Assembly: GCA_018398805.1 (NCBI GenBank)
Contig: JAGFBZ010000704.1
Location: 124,001 to 188,000, forward strand
DNA from: Hirundichthys speculiger
Lineage: Eukaryota > Chordata > Actinopteri > Beloniformes > Exocoetidae
DNA length: 64,000 bases
Direction: 5' to 3'
How positions within the stretch are numbered: position 1 is the stretch's first letter; every line of letters begins with the position of its first letter. The notes under the pieces are model-generated. The model made no database searches and was not told the origin of the DNA. It saw nothing but the letters and a program-made list of their open reading frames with translations. Below, piece by piece: positions 43,009 through 54,249 of this stretch. The translations under genes were made by a program, and so were the position numbers.

Positions 43009-45428
43009 ATGGACCTGAGATCCCTCGTCTTTGCTTCCGCCCTCATCGTGGGGGCCACGGTCCCCATCTCTCTGGCCGACCGCTCCGCTCAATGCAAAAT
43101 CAAATGGTAAAGCTGAACTTTACACACTTTTTATCTTGTTATCTTCGATATGGAGAGACTCAGGTAGGTGACGTTTGTAACGAGCGTCTCGCTGCAGATG
43201 AGACGTACCGTGTGATTGTTCGTGGTTGTATTTCTGGGACTAAAACACAAACCTCTGAGTGACGAGTAACGAGGCGAACGCTTCCCGCTCTGCAGGCTGT
43301 TTGGCATCGAGTGCAGCGACGTCAGTGGCAAGTTGGTGAGCCAGATCCAGGACTGGCAGATCAGACAGAGCTGTGCACACGCAGGAGAGAAATGCTCGTA
43401 CGAGGTCAGAGACGTCAACTCGCTTTTATTTAGCTTTTCATGTGCAGTTTCTTAATCGATTTGACTCGGAGTCGATGTGATGAAAACAGAAGAACAATAA
43501 AAGTATGACGTATGAGGTTAACAGTAACAGTAATGCATGTATCTGTAAGTCTAAGAACCCTGATGTATCGTAATAACCAACAAAGTGCTTTCAGCTTGTT
43601 TCGTCAGCTCCGTACGTGATCAAAGCTACGCACACGTCTCCAAGAACAAAGAACGTCAACAACCTTCAGTTTCTTCTCGAGCAGTCCACCGTTTGTAAAG
43701 TGACTGTAAGTGTGACTGAATCCATCCAGCTCTTATCTTGGTAATTCAACTTAGTGTCAAAAAATATTTAGAACTGTCCATATTTACACTGCCAGGCCAA
43801 AAAAAGATGTCGCCACCTGGATTTAACTAAGCAATTAGGTACGAGCCTCCTGTTGGATAATTACTGCATGAGAGATTATCTTTCATCTGGAATTTCTCAT
43901 TTCCTAAACAACCATGTCAAAGACGCATCCTGTGGTCGTGGAAAAGATGTTGGTCTGTTTGAGAAGGTTCAAATCATTGGCATCAAGCAGAGGAAACATC
44001 TAAGGAGATTGCAGAAACTACCAGAACTGGGTTCAGAACTGTCCAACGCTTTATTAAAAACTGGAAGGATAGTGGGGATCCAGTCGTCTCTGAGGAGGAA
44101 ATGTGGCCGGAAAAATATCGTCAAAGATCTTGATCGGCGATCACTGAAACGTTTGGTGAGATCAAATCAAAGAAAAACAACAGTAGAACTCAGGTTATGT
44201 TTAGGGCGATATGAGAAGAGAACTCCAGCGATTGGGACTGAACAGATGTGTAGGCCTGAAGAAAACCGCTAATCAGTGACGCTAACTGGAAAAAAAGCCT
44301 TCAGGGAGCATAAAGATTGGACTCTGGATCAATGGAAGAAGGTCATGTGGTCTGATGAGTCCAGATTGACCCTGTTCCAGAGTGATGCTCCCATCATGCC
44401 TAGCGCCTACTGTACCAGCCTGTGGGGGCAGTGTTCTGATCTGGGGTTGCTGCAGTTGGTCAGGTCCAGGTTCAGCAACAGTCTGAGCTCAAAGAATGAG
44501 GTCAGCTGACTACCTGAATATACTGAATGACCAGGTTATTACATCTATGGATTTATTCTTCCCTGATGGCGCAGACATATTCAAGATGACAATGTCAGGA
44601 TTCATCGGGCTCAAAGACTGGTTCAGGGAGGATGAGACATCATTTTCACACATGGGTTGGTCACCAGAGTCCAGACCTGAACCCCATTGAGAATCTTTGG
44701 GATGTTCTGGAGAAGGATTTGAGCAGAGGTTCAGACTCTACCATCATCAATGACAGATCTTAGTGAAAAATTAATGCAACACTGGATGGAAATAAATCTG
44801 GTTACATTGCAGAAGCTTATTGAAACAATGCCACAGTGAATGCGCGCCGTAATCAAAGATAGAGGTGGTCAAACGAAATATTATGAGTGTATGACCTTTT
44901 TTTTTTTTTGGCCGGGTAGTGTAAATAACAACAGTTTCACTAATGAAAATGTTCGCTTTGGATATCTGACTGTGCGAAATTCGGAAATGAGCAGAAAATA
45001 TGTGTCTAATCCTTTGATACAGAGAAGAAAAAAGCTTCACTGTTCAGTGCATTTAAAGAAAAAAAAAACACACAAATGTGGGAAAATCAGAGTTCCAGCT
45101 TTTCTCACGGACATTCCTTTCTGACGAACCGTATCTGCGTCGGCGCGTCACGTGAAAATGTTTCTTCCAAACAGGGAGACGCGGTGTCGGAGTTCTCCAA
45201 AGATCCAGCCGACAACAGCACAAACTTCTGCAGCCTGCAGAACCTGATGGATGGTAAGTAGGCTCTCCTGCTGCCTGTTTCCCGCTCTCCTGTAATTATG
45301 AAACCACATCAACAACACTGATTGTCCCTGTTTCAGGAAGTAAGCTGGTCGACGCTGAAGGCTACAGACAGTTCAGCAACAAATGGATCTGTCCTGGGTT
45401 CGACGTTGCCAACTGCTCCTTGTCGTAA
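43009..45428 (+). CDS. Small secreted cysteine-containing protein, 162 aa
   Basis: Five exons: 43009-43106, 43296-43404, 43595-43705, 45175-45253, 45337-45428. All are GT-AG with matching phases, joining to 162 aa. The first 23 or so residues ([23 protein letters not shown]) form a clear signal peptide. The mature part has eight or so cysteines ([56 protein letters not shown]), consistent with a disulfide-bonded extracellular protein. An NNST-like site (DNSTNF) may be glycosylated. No membrane segment or enzyme motif is seen. I believe it belongs to an uncharacterised fish family but cannot name it. Intron 3 holds a Tc1-like element and the 3' UTR a MITE; AATAAA is at 45941. Confidence 0.8.
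43787..44921 (+). mobile_element. Tc1-like transposon in intron 3 of the secreted-protein gene
   Basis: 1,135 bp between TA dinucleotides (43785-43786, 44922-44923). The short inverted termini CACTGCCAGGCCAAAAAAAG and TTTTTTGGCCGGGTAGTG differ at a few bases. Same transcriptional orientation as the host gene. Confidence 0.88.
43905..44875 (+). pseudogene. Tc1-like transposase pseudogene
   Basis: Pieces in order: [20 protein letters not shown] (N-terminal helix-turn-helix, altered), [20 protein letters not shown] (second DNA-binding domain), [20 protein letters not shown] (first catalytic D), a [12 protein letters not shown] block lost to frame change, [20 protein letters not shown], then the QDDN-like and [19 protein letters not shown] blocks in other frames. 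Multiple frameshifts and stops, so inactive. Confidence 0.85.
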
Positions 45429-45481
45429 CTTCTGATTAGGATCACTCCTTAAATTTGTGAAGTTGACGTCTTAGTGATATA

Positions 45482-45840
45482 CAGTCATGGAAAAAAATGA
45501 TTAGACCACCATTTTTTCTTCACTTTCTTGTTCATTTTAATACCTGGTACCACTAAACGTCATCATGTGACTAAAACAGACAGAAAAGAAAACACTGAAT
45601 GCATAAAAGCAGTGTTTTTGGCAGTACAACGCCATAGCTATTGATGTAAAAACTTAAGTGATTTAGGTTATAATCAAGAAAACCATGGAAAATGGTAAGA
45701 TATCAGCTCTTAAATAAAACTCTTATGAGCAATCTTTGTGGTTATCGTTATGTTTGTCCAAACAAATGTACCTTTAGTTGTACCAGGCATTAAAATGAAC
45801 AAGAAACTGAAGAAATAATTAATAATTTTTTCCATGACTG
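45482..45840 (-). mobile_element. MITE, 'CAGTCATGG' family, copy 4, in a 3' UTR
   Basis: 359 bp between TA dinucleotides (45480-45481, 45841-45842). Inverse orientation to copies 1 and 3. It starts 54 bp after the stop codon of the secreted-protein gene and ends before the AATAAA at 45941, so it should be transcribed in that gene's 3' UTR, where its long inverted repeats could fold. Confidence 0.92.
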
Positions 45841-45940
45841 TATCTTATCTTTGCTCTGCTTGTTTATCTGCACGATTACCATTATTGAGAATAGTTTATA
45901 AAAAAGAGCTAAAGTGTTCTCTTCTCTCCCATTATTGCAT

Positions 45941-45946
45941 AATAAA
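45941..45946 (+). promoter_or_regulatory. Poly(A) signal of the secreted-protein gene
   Basis: AATAAA 513 bases after the stop codon and 100 bases after the MITE. No earlier canonical hexamer was found outside the MITE; the MITE itself carries AATAAA at about 45713. Confidence 0.6.
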
Positions 45947-46626
45947 AATTTAAATTAAAACTGTCTGATTTTTTTCGATATGAAAGCAAACTTCTGCGTT
46001 TATTTCAAAGGCTTCTAGTCGTGTATGTCTTGGTTAAAATACAACGGTTACAGAATAAAAGCTCTTGTTCAACACTCCTGCTCTTAGTAGCCGGATTTGA
46101 TGTTTGAGCTGGTAGCTTGCCTCAGATGTTTTTTAACAGCGTTTTAAAGGTCCGTTGGGCTTCTACACGGACCAATCAGAGAAGAGATGAGTCAAGCCAA
46201 CGCCTCAGTAAAGAGTCATGATGTGGACTGAAGGACATGCTTTTCAGCTCATTTCATATATTTACAAGCTCAGCTTTTTTCCTGTTGGAATGACATTTTT
46301 GGAAGAAATTCACGTATTTGAGTTAGCTGTTAGAAATATAAAAATGTGGTTAAAAATGAGAAAATTGATGAGCGGCGTGTGTTTTAAATAACTGGGCACA
46401 CTGTCGTCACTATCGCCCATCTGTTTCCTGTTGTGTAAATTTATTGATACGCTGGCTGTTGACAGTCAAAAACAATGTTTTTGTGCCCTCTTCAAAAGTT
46501 ATTTTGATTGTGTTTGTGGTCCTAATGTTTTTGTTTGAGCTTGTATTTCTTTATTTTGTGGTTTTCACTGTATCACTAGAGAGAGTGAGAGAGACTGAAG
46601 GACAGAGAGAAATAAACCCTCTAAAC

Positions 46627-47627
46627 CAGTGGTTCTCAACTGGTCCGGCTTTCAGGACCCACCATCACCCTTAATGACGAAGCCACGACCCAAATCAAGG
46701 AAAATTTCCAATTTCTCAAATTTATTGAATGAAAAGATCGTGCAGTTTGAATCTGAGATAGTAAAATAGAATATCACAGAATGCCAACACACAAAAAAAA
46801 CTTTATTGGTGAACCAAAACAGCAAAAACTAAAATAGCTTAACCAAAATGACTTCAAGTAGGAAATATTACCTTTGATGCTCAATTAGCTGCATTTTAAT
46901 TAAATCCATCCATCCATCCATCCATCCATTATCTACACCCGTTTCATCCTCTGAAGGGTCATGGGGTAATTAAATCCAGTAAAATTAACACTTCACTTCA
47001 GTAACTTCAGCCTTTTTTTAACAGACTCAACATGCACAAACATGAAATAAAAAGTACAACCACTGAGCAGTAGTTTCAAAAAGAACTCAAATATGTAGCA
47101 TTTGCTGAGTATCCACTTCCTGAATATATAACAATTTACTATTAAAACTATCTAGTCACTTATTTAAGCATTAATCATAAAGCTGACATAACAATCAGAA
47201 CATTTCAGTAACAGCCATTTTTAAGACTCAACAGTGCTTTTATGCACAAACATGAAATAAAACAGTGCAACCACTGAGCAGTAGTTTCAAAAAAGAACTC
47301 AAAATTATAGTTTTATCTGAATAACCATCACTGACCTTTGTCTTCAAGATAAGTAAATCCATATCTCATATATTCTTCGTTGTATCTGCGTTTCACCTGC
47401 TCAACATATGTAAACAAACTCTGCAGGTCTTCTTCTATGGTGTAAATTGGTGGGTGTCAACTCACATTACAGGACATTATCGCCATCTACTGTTAAGGAG
47501 TATGAATGACACTCTTTTTTTTTTTTTTTTTTTTAAGCATTTCCTTCCCCAGACAAAGACCCACGACCCACTGAAAACGGGTCTGCGGCCCACTTTTGGG
47601 TCGCGACCCACCAGTTGAGAACCACTG
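46627..47627. mobile_element. 1.0-kb non-autonomous hAT (Charlie-like) element
   Basis: Inverted termini CAGTGGTTCTCAACTGG and CCAGTTGAGAACCACTG, flanked by CTCTAAAC (46619-46626) and CTCTAAAG (47628-47635), an 8-bp duplication with one change. Internally there are GACCCA/TGGGTC-rich subterminal repeats, a partial internal duplication (AACATGAAATAAAA...CAACCACTGAGCAGTAGTTTC occurs at about 47038 and 47249) and a short CATC run at 46905. No transposase. Confidence 0.9.
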
Positions 47628-47779
47628 CTCTAAAGCTTCAAAACTGCTCCAGCGCACACTGGTTTGGTCCCTGACAAAAGTTTACACTGCTTAGCATCTA
47701 ATGACAGACCGAAGGTTGATTTAACTCCAGAATGTTCCTCTAAGTGTCTGGCATGCTGCTGAGAGGAACCGATCCAGTT

Positions 47780-48240
47780 CAATTCAGTTCAAACGATCCT
47801 TTATTAGTCCTCTATTAGTAGCTGTCATGATTTAAGAGGCTCCAGATCAGTCTCCAGAACAGAGCCAGGTTGTTCAGTTTCAAGTCACTGACGACATATG
47901 ACTCCAAATGAGGTTGAAGTGTCCAGAACAGACTTTATAGAAGATATACAGCATCCTGCTGCAAACACTGAAGGACCTGAGCTTCCTCCAGGAGCAAAGT
48001 CTACTCTGTCTCTTCTTATAAACAGCATCAGTGTTGCGTCTCCAGTCCGGTCTGTTGTCCAGGTGAACCCACAGGTGTTTCTACTCCTCCACCACCTCCA
48101 CTTCTTCTCCCATGATGGGAAATGTTCTTTGACTTGTTCCTGGTCCTCCTGAAAATCCACAATCATCTCCTTTGTCTTGTCCACATTCAAGATGAGATGA
48201 TTGTTCCAACACCGTGTCACAAAGCGGTCCAACAGTTCTC
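47780..48240 (-). pseudogene. Non-LTR reverse transcriptase fragment
   Basis: The minus strand reads RFVTRCWNNHLILNVDKTKEMIVDF, a block found just after the catalytic motif in fish LINE polymerases (WCxxNHLxLNVxKTKEMVVDFRR), followed by LINE-like but frame-damaged sequence. A 3' fragment, cut on the right by the minisatellite. Confidence 0.65.
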
Positions 48241-48307
48241 TGTACTCGGTCTCTGGTCCGTCACTGATTCACCCCACAACTGCAGAGTCATCTGAGTATT
48301 TCTGCAG

Positions 48308-51300
48308 ATGACAGGACTGGTACTGGTTCTGGAAGATTCTGACTGGTACTGGAAGACTCTGACTGGTTCTGGAAGACTCTGGCTGGTACTGGAAGACTGA
48401 CTCTGACTGACTGGACTGAGACTCTGGCTGGTACTGGTACTGGAAGACTCTGGCTGGTTTCTGGAAGACTCTGGGACTTGACTGGTTCTGGAACTCTGAC
48501 TGGTACTGGAAGACTCTGGCTGGCTGGAAGACTGGTACTGGAAGACTCTGACTCTGGTACTGGAAGACTCTGGCTGGTTCTGGAAGACTCTGGCTGGTAC
48601 TGGAAGACTCTGGCTCTGACTGGTACTGGAAGACTCTGACTGGTACTGGAAACTCTGACTGGTACTGGAAGCTCTGGACTGACTCTGACTGGTACTGGAA
48701 GACTCTGACTGGTTCTGGAAGACTCTGACTGGTTGGAAGACTCTGACTGGTAGACTGGACTGACTGACTGGTTACTGGAAGACTCTGACTGGTTCTGGAA
48801 GACTCTGACTGGTTGGAAGACTGGACTGACTGGAAGACTCTGGCTGGTTCTGGAAGACTCTGACTGGTACTGGAAGACTCTGACTGGCTGGAAGACTCTA
48901 CTGGAAGACTCTGGCTGGTACTGGAAGACTCTGACTGGTTCTGGAAGACTCTGACTGGAAGAAGACTCTGACTGGTACTGGAAGACTCTGACTGGGACTG
49001 GAAGACTCTGACTGGTTCTGGAAGACTCTGACTGGTACTGGAAGACTCTGACTGGTTCTGGAAGACTCTGGAAGACTCTGACTGACTGTTCTGGAAGACT
49101 CTGGAACTCTGACTGTTCTGGAAGACTCTGACTGGTACTGGAAGACTCTGGCTGGTACTGGAAGACTCTGACTGGACTGGAAAGACTCTGACTCTGGAAG
49201 ACTCTGACTGCTGGTTCTGGACTCTCTGGACTGGACTGGCTGGTACTGGAAACTCTGTGGAAGACTCTGGTGGTACTGGAAGACTCTGACTGGTTCTGGA
49301 AGACTCTGACTGGTACTGGAAGACTCTGACTGACTGGAAGACTCTGACTGGTACTGGAAGACTCTGACTGGTTCTGGAAGACTCTGACTGGTTCTGGAAG
49401 ACTCTGACTGGTCTGGAAGACTCTGGTACTGGAAAAGACTCTGGCTGGTACTGGACTGGACTCTGGTTGGACTGGTTCTGGAAGACTCTGACTGGTACTG
49501 ACTCTGGAAGACTCTGACTGGTACTGGAAGACTCTGGCTCTACTGGAAGGACTACTGGAAAGACTCTGGACTGGTTCTGGAAGACTCTGACTGGTACTGG
49601 AAGACTCTGGGTACTGGAAGACTGGTACTGGAAGACTCTGACTGGTACTGGAAGACTCTGACTGGTACTGGAAGACTCTGACTGGTTGGACTGGAAGACT
49701 CTGACTCTGGACTGGAAGACTCTGACTGGTTCTGGAAGACTCTGACTGGTACTGGGAAGACTCTGACTGGTCTGACTGGTTCTGGAAGACTCTGACTGGT
49801 TCTGGAAGACTCTGGCTGGGACTGGAAGGAAGACTCTGGCTGGAAAGACTGACTGGAAGACTCTGACTGGTTCTGGAAGACTCTGGTGGTACTGGAAGAC
49901 TCTGACTGGTACTGGAAGGACTCTGACTGGTTCTGGAAGACTCTGACTGGTTCTGGAAGACTCTGACTGGTTCTGGAAGACTCTGACTGGTTCGGAAGAC
50001 TCTGACTGGAAGACTCTGACTGGTACTGGAAGACTCTGACTGGTTGACTGGGGAAGACTCTGACTGGTACTGGAAGACTCTGACTGGTACTGGAAGACTC
50101 TGACTGGTACTGGAAGACTCTGACTGGTTCTGGAAGACTCTGACTGGTACTGGAAGACTCTGACTGGTACTGGAAGACTCTGACTGGTACTGGAAGACTC
50201 TGAAGACTGGACTCTGACTGGAAGACTCTGGACTGGACTGGAAGACTCTGGCTGGTACTGGAAGACTCTGACTGGTTGGAAGACTCTGGACTGGAGACTG
50301 GGAAGACTCTGGTGGTACTGGAAGACTCTGACTGGTTCTGGAAGACTCTGACTGGTACTGGAAGACTCTGACTGGTTGGAAGACTCTGGAAGACTCTGAC
50401 TGGTTCTGGAAGACTCTGGCTGGAAGACTCTGACTGGTACTGGAAGACTCTGACTGGTTCTGGAAGACTCTGACTGGTACTGGAAGACTCTGACTGGTTC
50501 TGGAAGACTGACTCTGGACTGGTTCTGGAAGAAGACTCTGAAGACTCTGACTGGTACTGGAAGACTCTGGTACTGGTACTGGAAGACTCTGACTGGTTCT
50601 GGAAGACTCTGACTGGTACTGGAAGACTGAAGACTCTGACTCTGGAAGACTCTGGTTCTGGAAGACTCTGACTGGTACTGGAAGACTCTGACTGGTACTG
50701 GAAGACTCTGACTGACTGGTTTCTGGAAGACTCTGACTGGTACTGGAAGACTCTGGACTGGGTACTGGAAGACTCTGGACTGGTTCTGGAAGACTCTGGA
50801 CTGGTACTGGAAGACTCTGGAAGACTCTGACTGGTTTGGACTGACTCTGACTGAAGACTCTGACTGGTTACTGGAAGACTCTGACTGACTCTGACTGGTT
50901 ACTGGAAGACTCGACTGGTCTGGAAGACTCTCTGACTGGGTACTGGAAGACTCTGACTGGTTCTGGAAGACTCTGGACTGGTACTGGAAGACTCTGGACT
51001 GGTACTGGAAGACTCTGACTGGTACTGGAAGACTCTGGTTCTGGAAGACTCTGGCTGGTACTGGAAGACTCTGACTGGTTCTGGAAGACTCTGGACTGGT
51101 ACTGGAAGACTCTGGACTGGTTCTGGAAGACTCTGGCTGGTACTGGAAGACTCTGACTGGTACTGGAAGACTCTGACTGGTACTGGAAGACTCTGGCTGG
51201 TTCTGGAAGACTCTGACTGGTTCTGGAAGACTCTGACTGGTACTGGAAGGACTGGGGAAGACTCTGACTGGTTCTGGAAGACTCTGACTGGTACTGGAAG

Positions 51301-53092
51301 GACTGGTTCTGGACTGGAAGACTACTGGGGAAGACTCTGACTGGTACTGGAAGACTCTGGACTGGTACTGGAAGACTCTGACTGGTACTGGAAGACTCTG
51401 ACTGGTTCTGGAAGACTCTGACTGGTACTGGAAGACTCTGACTGGTACTGGAAGACTCTGGCTGGTACTGGAAGACTCTGGCTGGTACTGGAAGACTCTG
51501 ACTGGTACTGGAAGACTGACTGGTTCTGGAAGACTCTGACTGGTTCTGGAAGACTCTGACTGGTACTGGAAGACTCTGACTGGTACTGGAAGACTCTGAC
51601 TGGTTCTGGAAGACTCTGACTGGTTCTGGAAGACTCTGACTGGTACTGGAAGACTCTGACTGGTTCTGGAAGACTCTGACTGGTTCTGGAAGACTCTGAC
51701 TGGTCTGGAAGACTCTGACTGGTACTGGAAGACTCTGGACTGGTACTGGAAGACTCTGACTGGAAGACTACTGGAAGACTCTGACTGGTTCTGGAAGACT
51801 CTGGAAGACTCTGGCTGGTACTGGAAGACTCTGACTGGTTCTGGAAGACTCTGGACTGGTTCTGGAAGACTCTGACTGGTTCTGGAAGACTCTGACTGGT
51901 ACTGGAAGACTCTGACTGGTACTGGAAGACTCTGACTGGTACTGGAAGACTCTGACTGGTTCTGGAAGACTCTGACTGGTACTGGAAGACTCTGACTGGT
52001 TCTGGAAGACTCTGACTGGTACTGGAAGACTCTGACTGGTACTGGAAGACTCTGACTGGTACTGGAAGACTCTGACTGGTACTGGAAGACTCTGGTTCTG
52101 GTACTGGAAGACTCTGACTGGTACTGGAAGACTCTGGACTGGTACTGGAAGACTCTGACTGGTACTGGAAGACTCTGACTGGTTCTGGAAGACTCTGACT
52201 GGTACTGGAAGACTGACTGGAAGACTCTGACTGGTTACTGGAAGACTCTGACTGGTACTGGAAGACTCTGACTGGTACTGGAAGACTCTGACTGGTTCTG
52301 GAAGACTGACTGGTTCTGGAAGACTCTGACTGGTACTGGAAGACTCAGACTGGTTCTGGAAGACTCTGACTGGTTCTGGAAGACTCAGACTGGAACTGGA
52401 AGACTCTGACTGGTACTGGAAGACTCTGACTGGTACTGGAAGACTCTGACTGGTACTGGAAGACTCTGACTGGTACTGGAAGACTCTGGAAGACTCTGAC
52501 TGGTACTGGAAGACTCTGACTGGTTCTGGAAGACTCTGGACTGGTACTGGAAGACTCTGACTGGTACTGGAAGACTCTGACTGGTACTGGAAGACTCTGG
52601 CTGGTTCTGGAAGACTCTGACTGGTACTGGAAGACTCTGACTGGTACTGGAAGACTCTGACTGGTACTGGAAGACTCTGACTGGTTCTGGAAGACTCTGA
52701 CTGGTTCTGGAAGACTCTGGCTGGTACTGGAAGACTCTGGCTGGTTCTGGAAGACTCTGGCTGGTACTGGAAGACTCTGACTGGTACTGAAAGACTCTGG
52801 CTGGTACTGGAAGACTCTGGCTGGTTCTGGAAGACTCTGACTGGTTCTGGAAGACTCTGGCTGGTTCTGGAAGACTCTGGCTGGTACTGGAAGACTCTGA
52901 CTGGTTCTGGAAGACTCTGACTGGTACTGGAAGATTCTGACTGGTACTGGAAGACTCTGACTGGTTCTGGAAGACTCTGACTGGTACTGGAAGACTCTGA
53001 CTGGTACTGGAAGACTCTGACTGGTACTGGAAGACTCTGGCTGGTACTGGAAGACTCTGACTGGTTCTGGAAGACTTTGACTGGTTCTGGAA
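48308..53092. repeat. 4.8-kb minisatellite, 20-bp unit
   Basis: Tandem copies of GACTGGTACTGGAAGACTCT, well over 200 units. The main variants are GGTTCTGG for GGTACTGG and GGCTGG for GACTGG. Shorter and fused units (loss of ACTGGT, or duplicated GGAAGACTCT) are frequent in the left half (48.3-51.3 kb). The right half (51.3-53.1 kb) is more regular. No long open frame and no recognised product. It begins within LINE-like sequence containing CTGGTACTGGTTCTGGAAG. Confidence 0.97.
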
Positions 53093-54249
53093 GTCTGAGG
53101 TGTACAGGAGAATGGTCAGAGTCCAGTCAAGGCTGTCTGTTGTTGGGACACGTTTTAAAAGTTTTGTATAAAGCTTTGAAATGTGTCTCGTCTTTCATCT
53201 CTTAACAGTTGCTTTTAAAAAAAAAAAATCTTATACAAAGTTGAAGATCTTAAAAATGATGTACTAACCATGCTTCAAATTGTTGACAAGAATGTTTCAG
53301 CCTCTGGAGATCAGCTCATCTGCTACTACAAATTCGATCAAAAACTCACGCATGATCCTCCATGTTGTTCAGTCATTTAAGAAAAAAAAAAGTTTCACAA
53401 AGGTAATGATGAATGATGCACAAAACACCGTGTGAAAAACATTCAGAGTGCTGCTGCGTGTTCGACAGTCAGCAGCATCTAAAGTTTAATTATACACCCA
53501 AGAAAATTCATGTTTGACTTCATGTAGAAAAGGCTCTCGGTTTTTTAAGACATGAAAAAGTTACACTTAATGTCTCCCGAAGACAATTAGAAATGTAAAT
53601 ACACACTTTCAAAGAAGATACACACTAATAAAATGGCTAAAAGCAGCACAGTGTGATTTCAGCATGTTTAAAGTAGAAAGTTACACATAATTCATTCAAA
53701 CATCGTAAAGATTTTTGCACTAACATGAAGATTTCAAACATTCACATGCTGTCTGTCCAAAGCCTTGCTGTAATTAAAGTGACCAGTAAAGTGTTTGGTC
53801 GAACCTGCGCCACCTACAGGCAGGAAACTGCTTTCCTCCTGCAGGTGAGGCAGGTTGGCATTTCTTCAGCTGCTCTGACAGCCATGAAACATAAAGGAGA
53901 ATTAATTAGTAACGTTCCTGTGGCTTGATAACAATCTGCATTAAAATAATCAAAGTAAGTCTGCAAATCTGAGCTAAACTCACCTTTATAACAAAGTTCT
54001 GTTTCAGTTCTAACATTATGCATTGTGCTGTCCTAATCCTCGTAAAAGAGTACAGTAACTGCATTTATGAATTAAAGCAACATTTTGGAGTTTCTCATTC
54101 GATTTCTCCTCCGTGGTCATGTCGTTTCAGATCTCACACCTTATTAACATCTTCTTTAATGCTGTGAACCTCACAGCTCTGCCTCGGTCCTTGTCGTCTA
54201 GCGTTCAGGAAGCAAACTAACGAAGGAATGAGTTGGTTTTTTTTGCAGC
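53093..54249. other. Sequence between minisatellite and transporter gene
   Basis: Likely contains the 3' UTR of the minus-strand transporter gene next to 54250. No other gene recognised. Candidate minus-strand poly(A) hexamers (TTTATT on +) are not clear-cut. Confidence 0.4.

Noticed and set aside
48308..53092. Minisatellite considered as a CRISPR-like array
   Set aside because: The units are contiguous with no unique spacers, the genome is eukaryotic, and variation is in unit length rather than alternating repeat and spacer.
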